NCBI GenBank assembly: GCA_938091115.1
Contig: CALKNI010000013.1
Coordinates: 1 to 35,840 of the forward strand
DNA from: an uncultured Pirellulaceae bacterium
GTDB lineage: Bacteria; Planctomycetota; Planctomycetia; Pirellulales; Pirellulaceae
Reading direction: 5' to 3'
Length of the DNA: 35,840 nucleotides
The notes beneath the pieces were generated by a model. That model had not been told where the DNA came from. It saw only the letters and a program-made list of their open reading frames with translations, and did not search any database. Position 1 is the first letter of the stretch; each line of letters begins with the position of its first letter. Positions 25,814 to 34,259 of the stretch are shown here, piece by piece. The position numbers and the translations under genes were made by a program.

Positions 25814-27379
25814 ATGCCCATCAATCGACCCACACTTTTGATTCGCGCTGACGCCGGGCCTGCCATTGGAACTTGGCATGTCACACGCTCTCTTTCAGTC
25901 GCGCGAGCGTGGAAGAACTCAGGAGGCACCGTCGCGTTTGCCTGCGGCTCGCTTCCTCGAGGACTCCTCGAGAAAATTGCCTCCGAACAAATTCACTTTA
26001 TTCCACTCAACCATTCAGAATGCGACCAAGCCGATGCGATGGAAACGAAACGCATTGCCGCCACGATGCATCCAGATTGGATCATCCTTGACGGCGATCG
26101 ATTCGAAGAAAAATATCTCAGGTCCCTTAAGAAGGGGCAGGCGAAATTGCTGCTGATTGACGACCATGGATCAGCTCGTACGCGATTTGCAGACATGGTT
26201 TTAAGCCAGACCGCCGCGTCTGCTGATTCACTGATTACTCAACCGCACGGAGATTTCATATCACTCGGTGGCCCAGAATTTATTTTGCTTGACGGTCTAA
26301 TCACTGATCGGGAATCCATCTCACCACCCCCCAAAAGAATTCCCAAGGTGGCACGGAAAATCCTGGTGTCTCTCGGAGAGAGAGACAAGGAAAATTGGAC
26401 GCTTAAGACACTGCAATCTATTTCTGATTTGGAAAAAAAACGCATCGTTGTGGATTGCGTGATTGGCCCTCAATACTCTCACGCAGCCGAATTGAACCAG
26501 TTTAAGAAGCAAGCAAATTTAAACCTGAGAATCCATCGAAATCGCGACCGAGTTCATCAACTGCTCTCCCGAATTGACATCGCAATTACCTCACGAGTTG
26601 CTGCCAATCAACTCGCTTACTGGGGAATCCCAACCGTCATCATCGATCAATCCCAGCAATTACCTCGCATCCACGACCCCCAAAATCAACCGACATTCGA
26701 ATTCCAAGGGCAACCTGAGGTAACCAGTCGCCGAGAGCTTAAACAAGTTCTAAACCAGTTAATTGTTAATCCGGAACAAAGAAAGGCCATGTCCACACTC
26801 GGTCAGCGGCAAATCGACGGGCAGGGAGCCAAGCGAGTGGTACGCACCATGAAAACTGGCTGCTTGAAATTACGATCAGCCAATCCCCATGATTCTGGAA
26901 TCATCTGGCGTTGGCACAATGATCCCGAGGTTAAATCGGTTTCCTTAGCGAGCCCCGATCCGTCATTCGATGAATTTGTCACAGAATTCCAATCGACGAT
27001 TGCCTCAGGCATTAACCACTGCTGGATTGTCGAAAACGCCGCTGGAACCGCAATCGGTTACGCTTGTTTTGACAAACTCAGCAGCGGAGGTTCGCCAAAA
27101 ATAAGTGTTATTGTCGATCACTCGCGAAGGGGCAGGGGAATTGGAACTGCGCTAATCACCCAAGCCTCAGAGAAACTGTTTCGCGAATCCAGTCATCGCA
27201 GCATTGTTGCTCAAATTCGGCCAGGTAACATTGCTTCGGAAAAAGCCTTTCGAGCAGCCGGCTATTCAGGAATTCAACCAAAAATCATCAATGGAAAAAT
27301 GGCGCTTCAATTCGAGCTAAAACGCCCCTCCGCAATCCCACTTCCACTCCCTCGAGGACACCGAAAAAAATCGGCCTGA
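25814..27379 (+). CDS. pseG-pseH: PseG-PseH fusion: UDP-sugar hydrolase plus N-acetyltransferase
   Basis: 521 residues from the ATG at 25814 (the frame is open from 25604 but that part overlaps pseF). The N-terminal 340 residues are PseG, the GT-B-like hydrolase that releases UDP from the diacetamido sugar. The region expected to read GxGHxxR is G19-T-W21-H22-V-T-R25: the catalytic-type His is kept, while the second Gly is Trp. A second half ends VAANQLAYWGIPTVIID. From about residue 355 a GNAT domain follows, with LKLRSANPHDSG, a RRGRGIGTALI acetyl-CoA loop and a GNIASEKAFRAAGY end. This fits PseH, which acetylates the 4-amino sugar before PseG. The fusion joins consecutive steps in one chain. 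It lies 13 bp after pseF. Confidence 0.85.
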   Translation: MPINRPTLLIRADAGPAIGTWHVTRSLSVARAWKNSGGTVAFACGSLPRGLLEKIASEQIHFIPLNHSECDQADAMETKRIAATMHPDWIILDGDRFEEKYLRSLKKGQAKLLLIDDHGSARTRFADMVLSQTAASADSLITQPHGDFISLGGPEFILLDGLITDRESISPPPKRIPKVARKILVSLGERDKENWTLKTLQSISDLEKKRIVVDCVIGPQYSHAAELNQFKKQANLNLRIHRNRDRVHQLLSRIDIAITSRVAANQLAYWGIPTVIIDQSQQLPRIHDPQNQPTFEFQGQPEVTSRRELKQVLNQLIVNPEQRKAMSTLGQRQIDGQGAKRVVRTMKTGCLKLRSANPHDSGIIWRWHNDPEVKSVSLASPDPSFDEFVTEFQSTIASGINHCWIVENAAGTAIGYACFDKLSSGGSPKISVIVDHSRRGRGIGTALITQASEKLFRESSHRSIVAQIRPGNIASEKAFRAAGYSGIQPKIINGKMALQFELKRPSAIPLPLPRGHRKKSA

Positions 27380-27437
27380 ATTATCTCTAAGCAACACCGC
27401 GAACAATCCCCTAACTCATTCGTTCAAAAGCTATTCG

Positions 27438-28496
27438 ATGGACTCCAAAAAGAACATTCAAATTAATGGCCGCCTAATTGGCGATCGACAACCAACCTAC
27501 ATCATTGCCGAATTGTCCGCCAACCATCACCAGTCCTTTGACCGTGCTGTCGACATCATTCGCGAAGCACATTGTGCTGGTGCTGACGCTGTAAAACTCC
27601 AAACCTACACTGCCGACACACTGACACTCGACTCACATCAACCCCACTTTAAAATCCAGAGCGGTACGGTCTGGGATGGCAAGAGTTTTTACGAACTTTA
27701 CCAAAAAGCATACACTCCATGGGAATGGCATGCCGAACTAAAATCGATTGCCAACGACCTGGGAATGGACCTCTTTTCAAGCCCATTCGACGCCACCGCT
27801 GTTGAATTTCTTGAAACGCTCGATGTGCCCGCTTATAAGATTGCTTCATTTGAAATTATCGACGTTCCACTCCTGCGTAAAGTTGCTGCCACAGGTCGTC
27901 CCGTAATTGCTTCAACAGGAATGGCTTCCCTCGAAGAAATCGAACAAGCCGTAAAAACCTTGCAAAACAATGGCTGCAATGAAATCGCACTGCTCAAGTG
28001 CACCAGTGCGTATCCAGCGCCACCAGAATCCATGAACCTGAGGACACTCCCGGATCTCGCCTCTCGATTCAACATTCCCGTTGGGCTTTCGGATCACACC
28101 CTCGACCACCATTCTTCAATTACTTCGGTTGCATTAGGTGGCTCCATTATCGAAAAACACCTTACACTTTCACGGGCCGAAGAAGGCCCTGATAGCTCAT
28201 TCTCACTGGAGCCGTCCGAGTTTGCTGAATTAGTAAACGCAATTAGGACCACCGAAAAGGCGATTGGGGACGTCAAATATGGCCCGACGGATAGCGACCA
28301 GAACAATTTGGCCTTCCGCCGCTCATTATTCGCAATTCAAGACATCCAACCCGGTGAAAAGTTTACGCTCGACAATGTTCGCTCCCTCCGCCCAGGCAAG
28401 GGTCTCGAGCCTGTCCACCTCGACAAAGTGCTATCGGCAACCGCATCTCAACAAATTCCTCGCGGAACCCCACTTACCTGGCATCACGTAGCCTGA
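27438..28496 (+). CDS. pseI: Pseudaminic acid synthase (NeuB family)
   Basis: 352 residues; condenses the diacetamido-altrose with phosphoenolpyruvate. The NeuB TIM-barrel begins YIIAELSANHHQSFDRA (21-37), with AVKLQTYTADTLTL, SSPFDATAVEFLETL, YKIASFEIIDVPLL and VIASTGMAS. The C-terminal antifreeze-like SAF domain runs from RRSLFAIQDIQPGEKFT to RGTPLTWHHV. The full set supports enzyme activity. NeuB, PseI and LegI cannot be told apart by motif alone; its location after pseB, pseC and pseGH supports PseI. A 58-bp gap separates it from pseGH, and 237 bp follow before the next exporter. Confidence 0.9.
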   Translation: MDSKKNIQINGRLIGDRQPTYIIAELSANHHQSFDRAVDIIREAHCAGADAVKLQTYTADTLTLDSHQPHFKIQSGTVWDGKSFYELYQKAYTPWEWHAELKSIANDLGMDLFSSPFDATAVEFLETLDVPAYKIASFEIIDVPLLRKVAATGRPVIASTGMASLEEIEQAVKTLQNNGCNEIALLKCTSAYPAPPESMNLRTLPDLASRFNIPVGLSDHTLDHHSSITSVALGGSIIEKHLTLSRAEEGPDSSFSLEPSEFAELVNAIRTTEKAIGDVKYGPTDSDQNNLAFRRSLFAIQDIQPGEKFTLDNVRSLRPGKGLEPVHLDKVLSATASQQIPRGTPLTWHHVA

Positions 28497-28733
28497 AACT
28501 CACCGATTCCACACGTCCCTAACCTCAAACCCCCTGGTAGCGGCGGATGAGCCGGGGAACGCACTCAAGACGCCGACCTTCTCCTCGGCAATCATCAACT
28601 CCGGCAACGGCTAGCGGATTTGATTGACGTTTGAGAATCAGGGCAAAAAGATTAAGTTTAGACAAACTCGATATTCCATCGCTAGCAACGATGTTCGAGT
28701 ATTTGCAAGGAAGCATTTTTTCAAACAGGCATC

Positions 28734-30749
28734 ATGAAAAATCTCAATCGAGCGTTACGGATGACGCTCAACTATCGCTGGTCTTTGCTCGCCTCTTTCT
28801 TTTGTAGTGCGATGGTGGCGGTTCTCTGGTCGCTAAACCTAGGCGCGGTTTATCCGTTTGTCGAAATAGTCATTAAAGGAAAGTCTCTTCATCAATGGGT
28901 CGCTGATGAAGACGCAGAATCACAGCAATTAATCACTAGTAGCCAGAATAGCATTCGAGAATTGGAAGAACGCCTTAAAGCGAACCCAGAGCCAACCGAA
29001 GCGTCAAAAATTAAAAGCCAGATCAGCGCAAATCTTTATGACATTCAGATTCAGGAAACCCGCAGCACGGGTCGAGCCAAATTAGCACCTTACATCAAGA
29101 AATACGCGCCAGAAAAACCATTCACAACACTCGCCTATTTAATGGCACTGATGTTTGTCGGCACCGTTCTGCGCGGAATGTTTCTGATGGGCAGTATGGT
29201 CTCCGTTGCCCGGGTCGGTCAGCGAACCATGCTGGATATGCAGAATCGAGTATTTCAAAATGTACTGGACATGGAAGCCTCGGAACTGGGAGTCAAGGGA
29301 ACCGGTGATTTAATCAGTCGGATCCGCGGTGAAACCGGGGCAATCTGCCAAGCTATTACAACATTGTTTGGAAAGACGATTCGCGAACCCCTCAAGATGA
29401 CGGGGTGTCTGGTTGGCGCGGCATGGGTGAATTGGCGACTATTGCTGTTTTCTCTTTTAATCTGTCCCATCGCCGGATACCTGATGCTGAAACTAGCTCA
29501 GGTAACCAAACGTGCCAACAAGCGGGCAATGGAAGATTCAGCAAAACTGCTTAATCGCCTATACCAAGCGTTGACTTACATGCGAGTCGTCAAAGCCTTC
29601 ACCAATGAAGATAATGAACGCAGGCGATTTGATCTGGTCGCCAACGATGTCTACAAAAAATCTATGCGGATTTCAGTTTTTGGAGCCCTTTCGAGAATCA
29701 ACAATGAACTTCTCGGTGTCAGTATGATCTCCCTCAGCGTCCTCGCCGGCGGATATCTGGTACTCAACTCAACGAATTACCTCTTTGGAATTCGCATGTG
29801 TGACGCACCTATGGGATTCGGCAGCCTCATGATGTTCTTTGGGTTTTTAATTGGCATTGCCGATCCACTGCGAAAAATGGCAGACGTTTATAACATGATT
29901 CAAGGGGGCGTAGTCGCTGCCGACCGAGTCTTTCCTTTGATTGACCAGATTCCAGCGATACAAAATCCTGTATCGCCAGTGGCATTTCCAACAGGCAAAC
30001 TCGACATAGAGTTTTGTGATGTGCATTTTGAATACGAGCTCGGCCAGCCAATCCTTCGGGGAATTAGCGAACAGATTCCCGCGGGCACCTCGCTGGCTAT
30101 TTTGGGGCATAACGGCTGTGGAAAAAGCACGCTGATCAATTTGATTCCGCGATTTTTCGACACCAGCGGCGGCGCGGATCAACTCGACGGACAGGTTCGC
30201 ATTGGTGGTAATGACATCCGCAACTATCCCGTCAAAACGCTCCGGCAAAAGATTGGATACGTGACGCAACAAACCATGCTATTCAACGATTCGATTGCTC
30301 AAAACATCGCCTACGCCAAACCCGAAGCAACGCATCAGGAAATCGTGGCAGCCGCCCAAAAAGCGCATGCTCACGAATTCATTTCACAAATGGAGCACGG
30401 CTACAATTCGATGATGGGAGAGCACGGCGGCAATCTCTCCGGCGGACAACGTCAACGCATTTCTCTGGCTCGCGCTATCCTGAAAGACCCCGAGATCCTA
30501 ATACTTGACGAAGCTACCAGTCAGATTGATCCGGAAAGTGAGAAGCTGATCCACGAAACTCTCGCTGAATTTATACAAGGCCGAACCACCGTCCTCATTA
30601 CTCACCGCATGTCGACACTCGAACTGGCTGACAAGATCATGATCATGCGTGAAGGCCAAATTGTCGATTGCGGAACCCACGAACAACTTCTATCGCGCTG
30701 TTCCGATTATCGCCGCATGAGAAACCTTCAACTTGAGGAGGCCGCCTGA
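28734..30749 (+). CDS. MsbA-like ABC exporter with coiled-coil insertion (paralogue 2)
   Basis: 671-residue half-transporter. Walker A is G458-HNGCGKST-466, signature L568-SGGQ-572, Walker B ILILDEATSQ, H-loop LITHRMS. The N-terminus (MKNLNRALRMTLNYRW) aligns with residues 23-38 of the exporter at 8952, and the first loop again holds about 85 residues of charged, coiled-coil-like sequence (about 50-135; ELEERLKANPE). This places a helical hairpin in the periplasm, which is absent from standard MsbA proteins. Walls of the membrane domain are conserved between the two paralogues (REPLKM..., FNFEKIS/YLFGIRM). It overlaps kpsF by one base and sits behind the pse genes, so transport of the finished lipid-linked glycan or a lipid A-like lipid is plausible. 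Confidence 0.88.
   Translation: MKNLNRALRMTLNYRWSLLASFFCSAMVAVLWSLNLGAVYPFVEIVIKGKSLHQWVADEDAESQQLITSSQNSIRELEERLKANPEPTEASKIKSQISANLYDIQIQETRSTGRAKLAPYIKKYAPEKPFTTLAYLMALMFVGTVLRGMFLMGSMVSVARVGQRTMLDMQNRVFQNVLDMEASELGVKGTGDLISRIRGETGAICQAITTLFGKTIREPLKMTGCLVGAAWVNWRLLLFSLLICPIAGYLMLKLAQVTKRANKRAMEDSAKLLNRLYQALTYMRVVKAFTNEDNERRRFDLVANDVYKKSMRISVFGALSRINNELLGVSMISLSVLAGGYLVLNSTNYLFGIRMCDAPMGFGSLMMFFGFLIGIADPLRKMADVYNMIQGGVVAADRVFPLIDQIPAIQNPVSPVAFPTGKLDIEFCDVHFEYELGQPILRGISEQIPAGTSLAILGHNGCGKSTLINLIPRFFDTSGGADQLDGQVRIGGNDIRNYPVKTLRQKIGYVTQQTMLFNDSIAQNIAYAKPEATHQEIVAAAQKAHAHEFISQMEHGYNSMMGEHGGNLSGGQRQRISLARAILKDPEILILDEATSQIDPESEKLIHETLAEFIQGRTTVLITHRMSTLELADKIMIMREGQIVDCGTHEQLLSRCSDYRRMRNLQLEEAA
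30735..30741 (+). promoter_or_regulatory. Strong Shine-Dalgarno for kpsF inside exporter 2
   Basis: GAGGAGG lies eight bases before the ATG at 30749; the exporter stop TGA and that ATG share one base (TGATG). This arrangement indicates coupled translation of exporter and isomerase. Confidence 0.75.
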
Positions 30750-31798
30750 TGAGTGCATCCGCCCGAAAATACGTGGAACCGAACCTGCCAACCTCCAACC
30801 TTCAACTTCCAGGCATCACAACAAAATTCGAGCAACTCCAACTCGCTACCGAAATCATTAAGAACGAAGCAGAAGCATTAAAAAATCTCGCTTCCAACCT
30901 ACCGGACGACTTTTGCGTGGCCACCGACCTTCTCTTGGACTGTGAAGGCTGTGTGATTGTCACAGGCATTGGCAAAGCCGGCTGGATCGGACAAAAAACT
31001 TCTGCATCATTGGCGTCCGTCGGCGTACGCAGTCACTTCCTTCATCCCGCAGAAGCAATTCATGGCGACCTTGGAAGGGTCGGCCCCAAAGATATTATTC
31101 TCGTTTTTTCAAATAGCGGCGAAACAGGAGAAATCCTGAAGCTCCTTCCGTCCCTTGAAAAATTCCAAACCCCCATCATTGCCATTACCGGCAAACAGAA
31201 TTCAACACTGACCGCCCACAGTGCTGCGGTTCTTAACTATGGAAAAACCAATGAAGCCTGCCACCTTGGCCTCGCACCATCGACAACCACGGCGTTGATG
31301 CTCGCCCTAGGAGACGCACTCACGTTGGTCGTCTCCAAAACCAAACAACTCCAGGCAGATGACTTTGCAAAATTCCACCCGGGAGGCTCCCTCGGAAAAC
31401 GCCTCTCCCTAGTAGAGCAGGTAATGAGGCCAATTAACGAATGTCGAATTGCAAATGAAACGGCGACGGTTCGCGATATCTACATTCAACAAGGAGGCCG
31501 CGAGCGCAGGTCTGGCGTTGTGTTAATAATTGACCAACAATCTCGACTAACTGGTATTTTCACCGACAGCGACCTCGCAAAATTACTTGAAAAACAACAA
31601 GACGAACTATTTGACGAACCCATCCGAAACGTGATGACCCAGTCTCCGATTACGATTGCTGCTGGCAGCAAAACATTCGTCGCCATCGAGACGCTCGCCT
31701 GTCGGAACCTTAGTGAATTACCTGTCGTCGACGCAGACGGGCGAGCGATCGGCCTGATCGACATTACTGACGTTGTCAATGTTCGAAACGGACAATAA
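30749..31798 (+). CDS. kpsF: D-arabinose 5-phosphate isomerase KpsF/KdsD family
   Basis: 349 residues: an N-terminal extension of about 25, a SIS domain (about 50-180) with TGIGKAGWIGQK, the catalytic-type His in AEAIHGDLGRV and the sugar-phosphate loop FSNSGETGEI, then two CBS domains (VEQVMRPINECR and RNVMTQSPITI). The family interconverts ribulose 5-phosphate and arabinose 5-phosphate, the first committed step of Kdo formation. A Kdo-bearing lipid or capsule glycan is therefore likely in this organism. It is translationally coupled to the exporter. kdsA, kdsB and kdsC are not within the window. Confidence 0.92.
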   Translation: MSASARKYVEPNLPTSNLQLPGITTKFEQLQLATEIIKNEAEALKNLASNLPDDFCVATDLLLDCEGCVIVTGIGKAGWIGQKTSASLASVGVRSHFLHPAEAIHGDLGRVGPKDIILVFSNSGETGEILKLLPSLEKFQTPIIAITGKQNSTLTAHSAAVLNYGKTNEACHLGLAPSTTTALMLALGDALTLVVSKTKQLQADDFAKFHPGGSLGKRLSLVEQVMRPINECRIANETATVRDIYIQQGGRERRSGVVLIIDQQSRLTGIFTDSDLAKLLEKQQDELFDEPIRNVMTQSPITIAAGSKTFVAIETLACRNLSELPVVDADGRAIGLIDITDVVNVRNGQ

Positions 31799-32414
31799 TA
31801 GCGCGCATCCCTGCAACCAACGTCTCGACAGACTCCGTGCTAATGCGACTTGCAATACTGGCTCTGGCGCAATACTGGCTCTGGCGGCAGACAACACATT
31901 GCCTGCCCGCTTGCCAACGGTTTGCTCGATCAACAGACACCCACTCGGCTTGGCAGCTCAATCTGCTGCTCCTTCGCTTATTAACGAAGCCAAGTTCCAA
32001 GTGACCGCTGGAAACTGGGAAACAATTCTTAGCCACCCTAAGCTTTATACCGAATTTGTTTTTTTGTTTATTTTTTTTCAATAAATTTTAATGTGCTAAA
32101 AAACAACACTAACAACATGGATGACCGAAATAAAATACTTTGAAGGACGTTTTAACTACGATAATAAATCAGAGTTCCCCCACGAAATCCGGACTTGGTG
32201 AACAAATTCTGCGATCCGTTCCTTAACCCTACCTTCATGGGGGAAGAATTCTAACGGTAGACAACGCGCAATAGCTACAATATGGACGGGGTGACTACGC
32301 TCGTTTCTTCCTTTTTACATCAGTTTTTTACTGCAATACTGGTAGGAGCGACCTATCTGTTTCTTGGACGTCGGAAATATATTTCATCCTATTTGTTTTA
32401 CGAGGTAAACAACT
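31799..32414. other. 616-bp intergenic region after kpsF
   Basis: No gene is supported. It contains a 17-bp tandem duplication (31852-31885), an AT-rich T-run (32056-32082), and a long-range inverted repeat TTCCCCCA (32175-32182) / TGGGGGAA (32240-32247) upstream of the pilin-like gene. Short open frames exist, but none has family character. An 11-mer TGCAATACTGG of the tandem repeat recurs at about 32332-32342. Confidence 0.5.
31852..31885. repeat. Two perfect 17-bp tandem copies
   Basis: The unit GCAATACTGGCTCTGGC occurs twice directly adjacent. It is a recent-looking tandem duplication 53 bp after the kpsF stop, of unknown role. Confidence 0.85.
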
Positions 32415-33407
32415 ATGTATTCACCATCGCGCCGAAAGGCGTTTACTTTGGTTGAGCTGCTAGTGGTCATTGCGATCATTGGTATCTTGATCGGCATGCT
32501 GCTTCCTGCCGTGCAGCAGGTTCGCGAGGCAGCGAGACGAACAACTTGCATGAACAATGCACGCCAAATCGCACTCGCAGTTTTGAACTATGAAAGTGCT
32601 TATCAACAGTTCCCTTCAGGCTGGGATGGTTGGAACGCCTCTTCGGCATTTCCAAAGCAGTATCTTCCGTTCAAGTGGCGTGGAAGCACTCCTTACCGTG
32701 GTAACTACTGGGGTTGGGGAACTTTCATCCTTCCGTTCATGGAGCAAAATAACCTTTATGACAACTGTAATCTCTACACCCACTATGGTGAGGATATGTT
32801 GTTGCCAAACGGCGACCAGCTAACTGGCTCGGTTATCCCGTCCTTCCAATGTCCAAGTGACAACCCGAAGATTGATGGCAAAAACACGTGTTACACGTCA
32901 AACTCTTTGGACCTACCCAACGGTATTTCCAACTACGTCGCCAACATTGGTTTTTCCATGTGGAATTCACGTCGAATGGATCCAAACCACCGAAAGAAGT
33001 GGGGACCGTTTGGCATGAACACCCGAGTTGACTTCGGCACGATGGCCGATGGCTCAAGTAACACCATCATGATTGGTGAGCGATGCAGCGATCCTGAAAC
33101 TGGTCCAGCCCCGAAGAACGCTCTAATGGTCGGAGCGATTTGGGCTGGTTCACACCGCTGGCAGAACAACCCCGACCTTTCGACTCCGATGGCTGGCCGC
33201 TGGTCAAACATGGGTCGCGCGGGCGGACTTAACTTTATCGTCAACGGGAACTACCGAGCCCGCTCGCTTGCTTCCAGCGGTCACACCACAGGTGCGACAG
33301 TTGCAATGTGCGACGGTTCTGCTCAGTTCCTATCTGACAACGTGGCAAACTCGACACTGAACTGGCTTGCCGCTTATCAGGACGGAAATACAGTTAACGA
33401 GTATTAA
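32415..33407 (+). CDS. DUF1559 pilin-like secreted protein
   Basis: 330 residues. The N-terminus has a class III prepilin-type signal: RRKAFTLVELLVVIAIIGILIGMLLPA, with processing expected between A9 and F10 (in KAFTLVE) and Glu five residues in. The C-terminus has a H-x9-DG motif (SSGHTTGATVAMCDG). Together these define the DUF1559 family that is greatly expanded in planctomycetes, thought to be surface or pseudopilin-like proteins. Aromatic- and Asn-rich segments fill the middle, with cysteines in QCPSDN and NTCYTS possibly forming disulfides. GAGG nine bases before the ATG is the ribosome site. A terminator-like hairpin follows the stop, so it may be made in larger amounts than the lipoprotein downstream. 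A prepilin peptidase homologue lies 1.2 kb away. Confidence 0.93.
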   Translation: MYSPSRRKAFTLVELLVVIAIIGILIGMLLPAVQQVREAARRTTCMNNARQIALAVLNYESAYQQFPSGWDGWNASSAFPKQYLPFKWRGSTPYRGNYWGWGTFILPFMEQNNLYDNCNLYTHYGEDMLLPNGDQLTGSVIPSFQCPSDNPKIDGKNTCYTSNSLDLPNGISNYVANIGFSMWNSRRMDPNHRKKWGPFGMNTRVDFGTMADGSSNTIMIGERCSDPETGPAPKNALMVGAIWAGSHRWQNNPDLSTPMAGRWSNMGRAGGLNFIVNGNYRARSLASSGHTTGATVAMCDGSAQFLSDNVANSTLNWLAAYQDGNTVNEY

Positions 33408-33433
33408 TGATAACTATCGTTTAGATTTCAATT

Positions 33434-33471
33434 GGGGCCCGATTGCTTTGTAGTCGGGCTCCACTTTTTTT
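33434..33471 (+). terminator. Hairpin and T-tract between pilin-like and lipoprotein genes
   Basis: GGGGCCCGA (33434-33442) pairs with TCGGGCTCC (33454-33462) over nine positions with one G-U, and is followed by CACTTTTTTT. It would terminate, or partly attenuate, transcription after the DUF1559 gene, before the lipoprotein ATG at 33494. Confidence 0.75.
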
Positions 33472-33493
33472 ACGGACAAACACACGAGAAAAA

Positions 33494-34003
33494 ATGATGA
33501 AACTCCAAATCAAACGTCTTTCGTTCTTGGGCCTTGCGGCTCTTCTTTGCATCAGTACGCTTGCTGGCTGCAATGGTGGGGGCGGAAACGCCCCAGTTTC
33601 TGGCACAGTAACACTCGATGGTGAACCGCTTGCTGGAATTAGAGTTACCTTCTTTCCGGAACCCGCTACTGGAAACACGTCTCCCGGCCCTTACTCGACT
33701 GCAGTGACTGACGGCGAAGGAAACTTTTCCTTGGTCGATCGATACGGCAAAGAAGGGGCCATGGTTTGGAGACACGCGGTTGAATTCGAGTGGGATGAAC
33801 TAGACGAAGCGGAGCTTTCAGATGCAATGGAGGGTGACGGCGATGGCCAATCGGATTCAAAAGCGGTCGCTGCGGCCAAAAGCAAAATGAAAAAGTTCGC
33901 CAAAATCCCGGATAAATACCAATCGGGTAACTCGGGACAATTATACGTCGATGTGCCGAGTGGTGGGCTAACGGGCCATAAATTAGAAATGACTAGCAAT
34001 TAG
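33494..34003 (+). CDS. Lipoprotein with carboxypeptidase-regulatory-like domain
   Basis: 169 residues from the ATG at 33494; the open frame from 33443 would cross the terminator-like hairpin. A lipoprotein signal (MMKLQIKRLSFLGLAALLCISTLAGC) ends in lipobox LAGC, then a GGGG linker. A beta-sandwich of the carboxypeptidase-regulatory-like type follows (VSGTVTLDGEPLAGIRVTFFPE, TDGEGNFSL). The second half has an acidic stretch (EWDELDEAELSDAMEGDGDG), a Lys-rich segment and the IPDKYQ motif that recurs in planctomycete proteins of this kind. Such proteins are usually encoded right after DUF1559 genes, so they may work together at the cell surface; the function is unknown. The site GAGA lies five bases before the start. 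Confidence 0.9.
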   Translation: MMKLQIKRLSFLGLAALLCISTLAGCNGGGGNAPVSGTVTLDGEPLAGIRVTFFPEPATGNTSPGPYSTAVTDGEGNFSLVDRYGKEGAMVWRHAVEFEWDELDEAELSDAMEGDGDGQSDSKAVAAAKSKMKKFAKIPDKYQSGNSGQLYVDVPSGGLTGHKLEMTSN

Positions 34004-34259
34004 CCTAAGCGAGTGCAACTGGCACTAGCTGGTACATCTAGCAATTCACTTCTAACAAATTAAAGCCTAAGAGCTCTCGATCTTCGAGAGCTCTTTTTTA
34101 TTCCCCCGTGAGTTTCGCGATCACCAATAAGAAATTGCGAAGTACACTATTAGACGCACGCTTTGTCAATTATGTTGTTTTTTGAGTGTGCATTGCCAGT
34201 GTTCCTTAACGTGCAACCAAAGCAAATTGTTTCATAACTAAATAAGAAGATAATCAACG
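34004..34259. other. 256-bp gap holding the terminator, before the CDGSH gene
   Basis: Apart from the terminator at 34069-34099 I see only an AT-rich segment (about 34165-34200) where the CDGSH promoter may lie; no good -35/-10 pair is clear. Purine-rich AAGAAG precedes the ATG at 34260. Confidence 0.35.
34069..34099 (+). terminator. Strong rho-independent terminator
   Basis: AAGAGCTCTCG (34069-34079) and CGAGAGCTCTT (34085-34095) form a perfect 11-bp stem with an ATCTT loop, continued by TTTT to 34099. It ends the pilin-like/lipoprotein transcript. Confidence 0.93.

Noticed and set aside
31843-32004. 53-residue frame across the 17-bp tandem repeat
   Set aside because: It consists largely of the duplicated unit and hydrophobic residues, has no ribosome site and no homology that I recognise.
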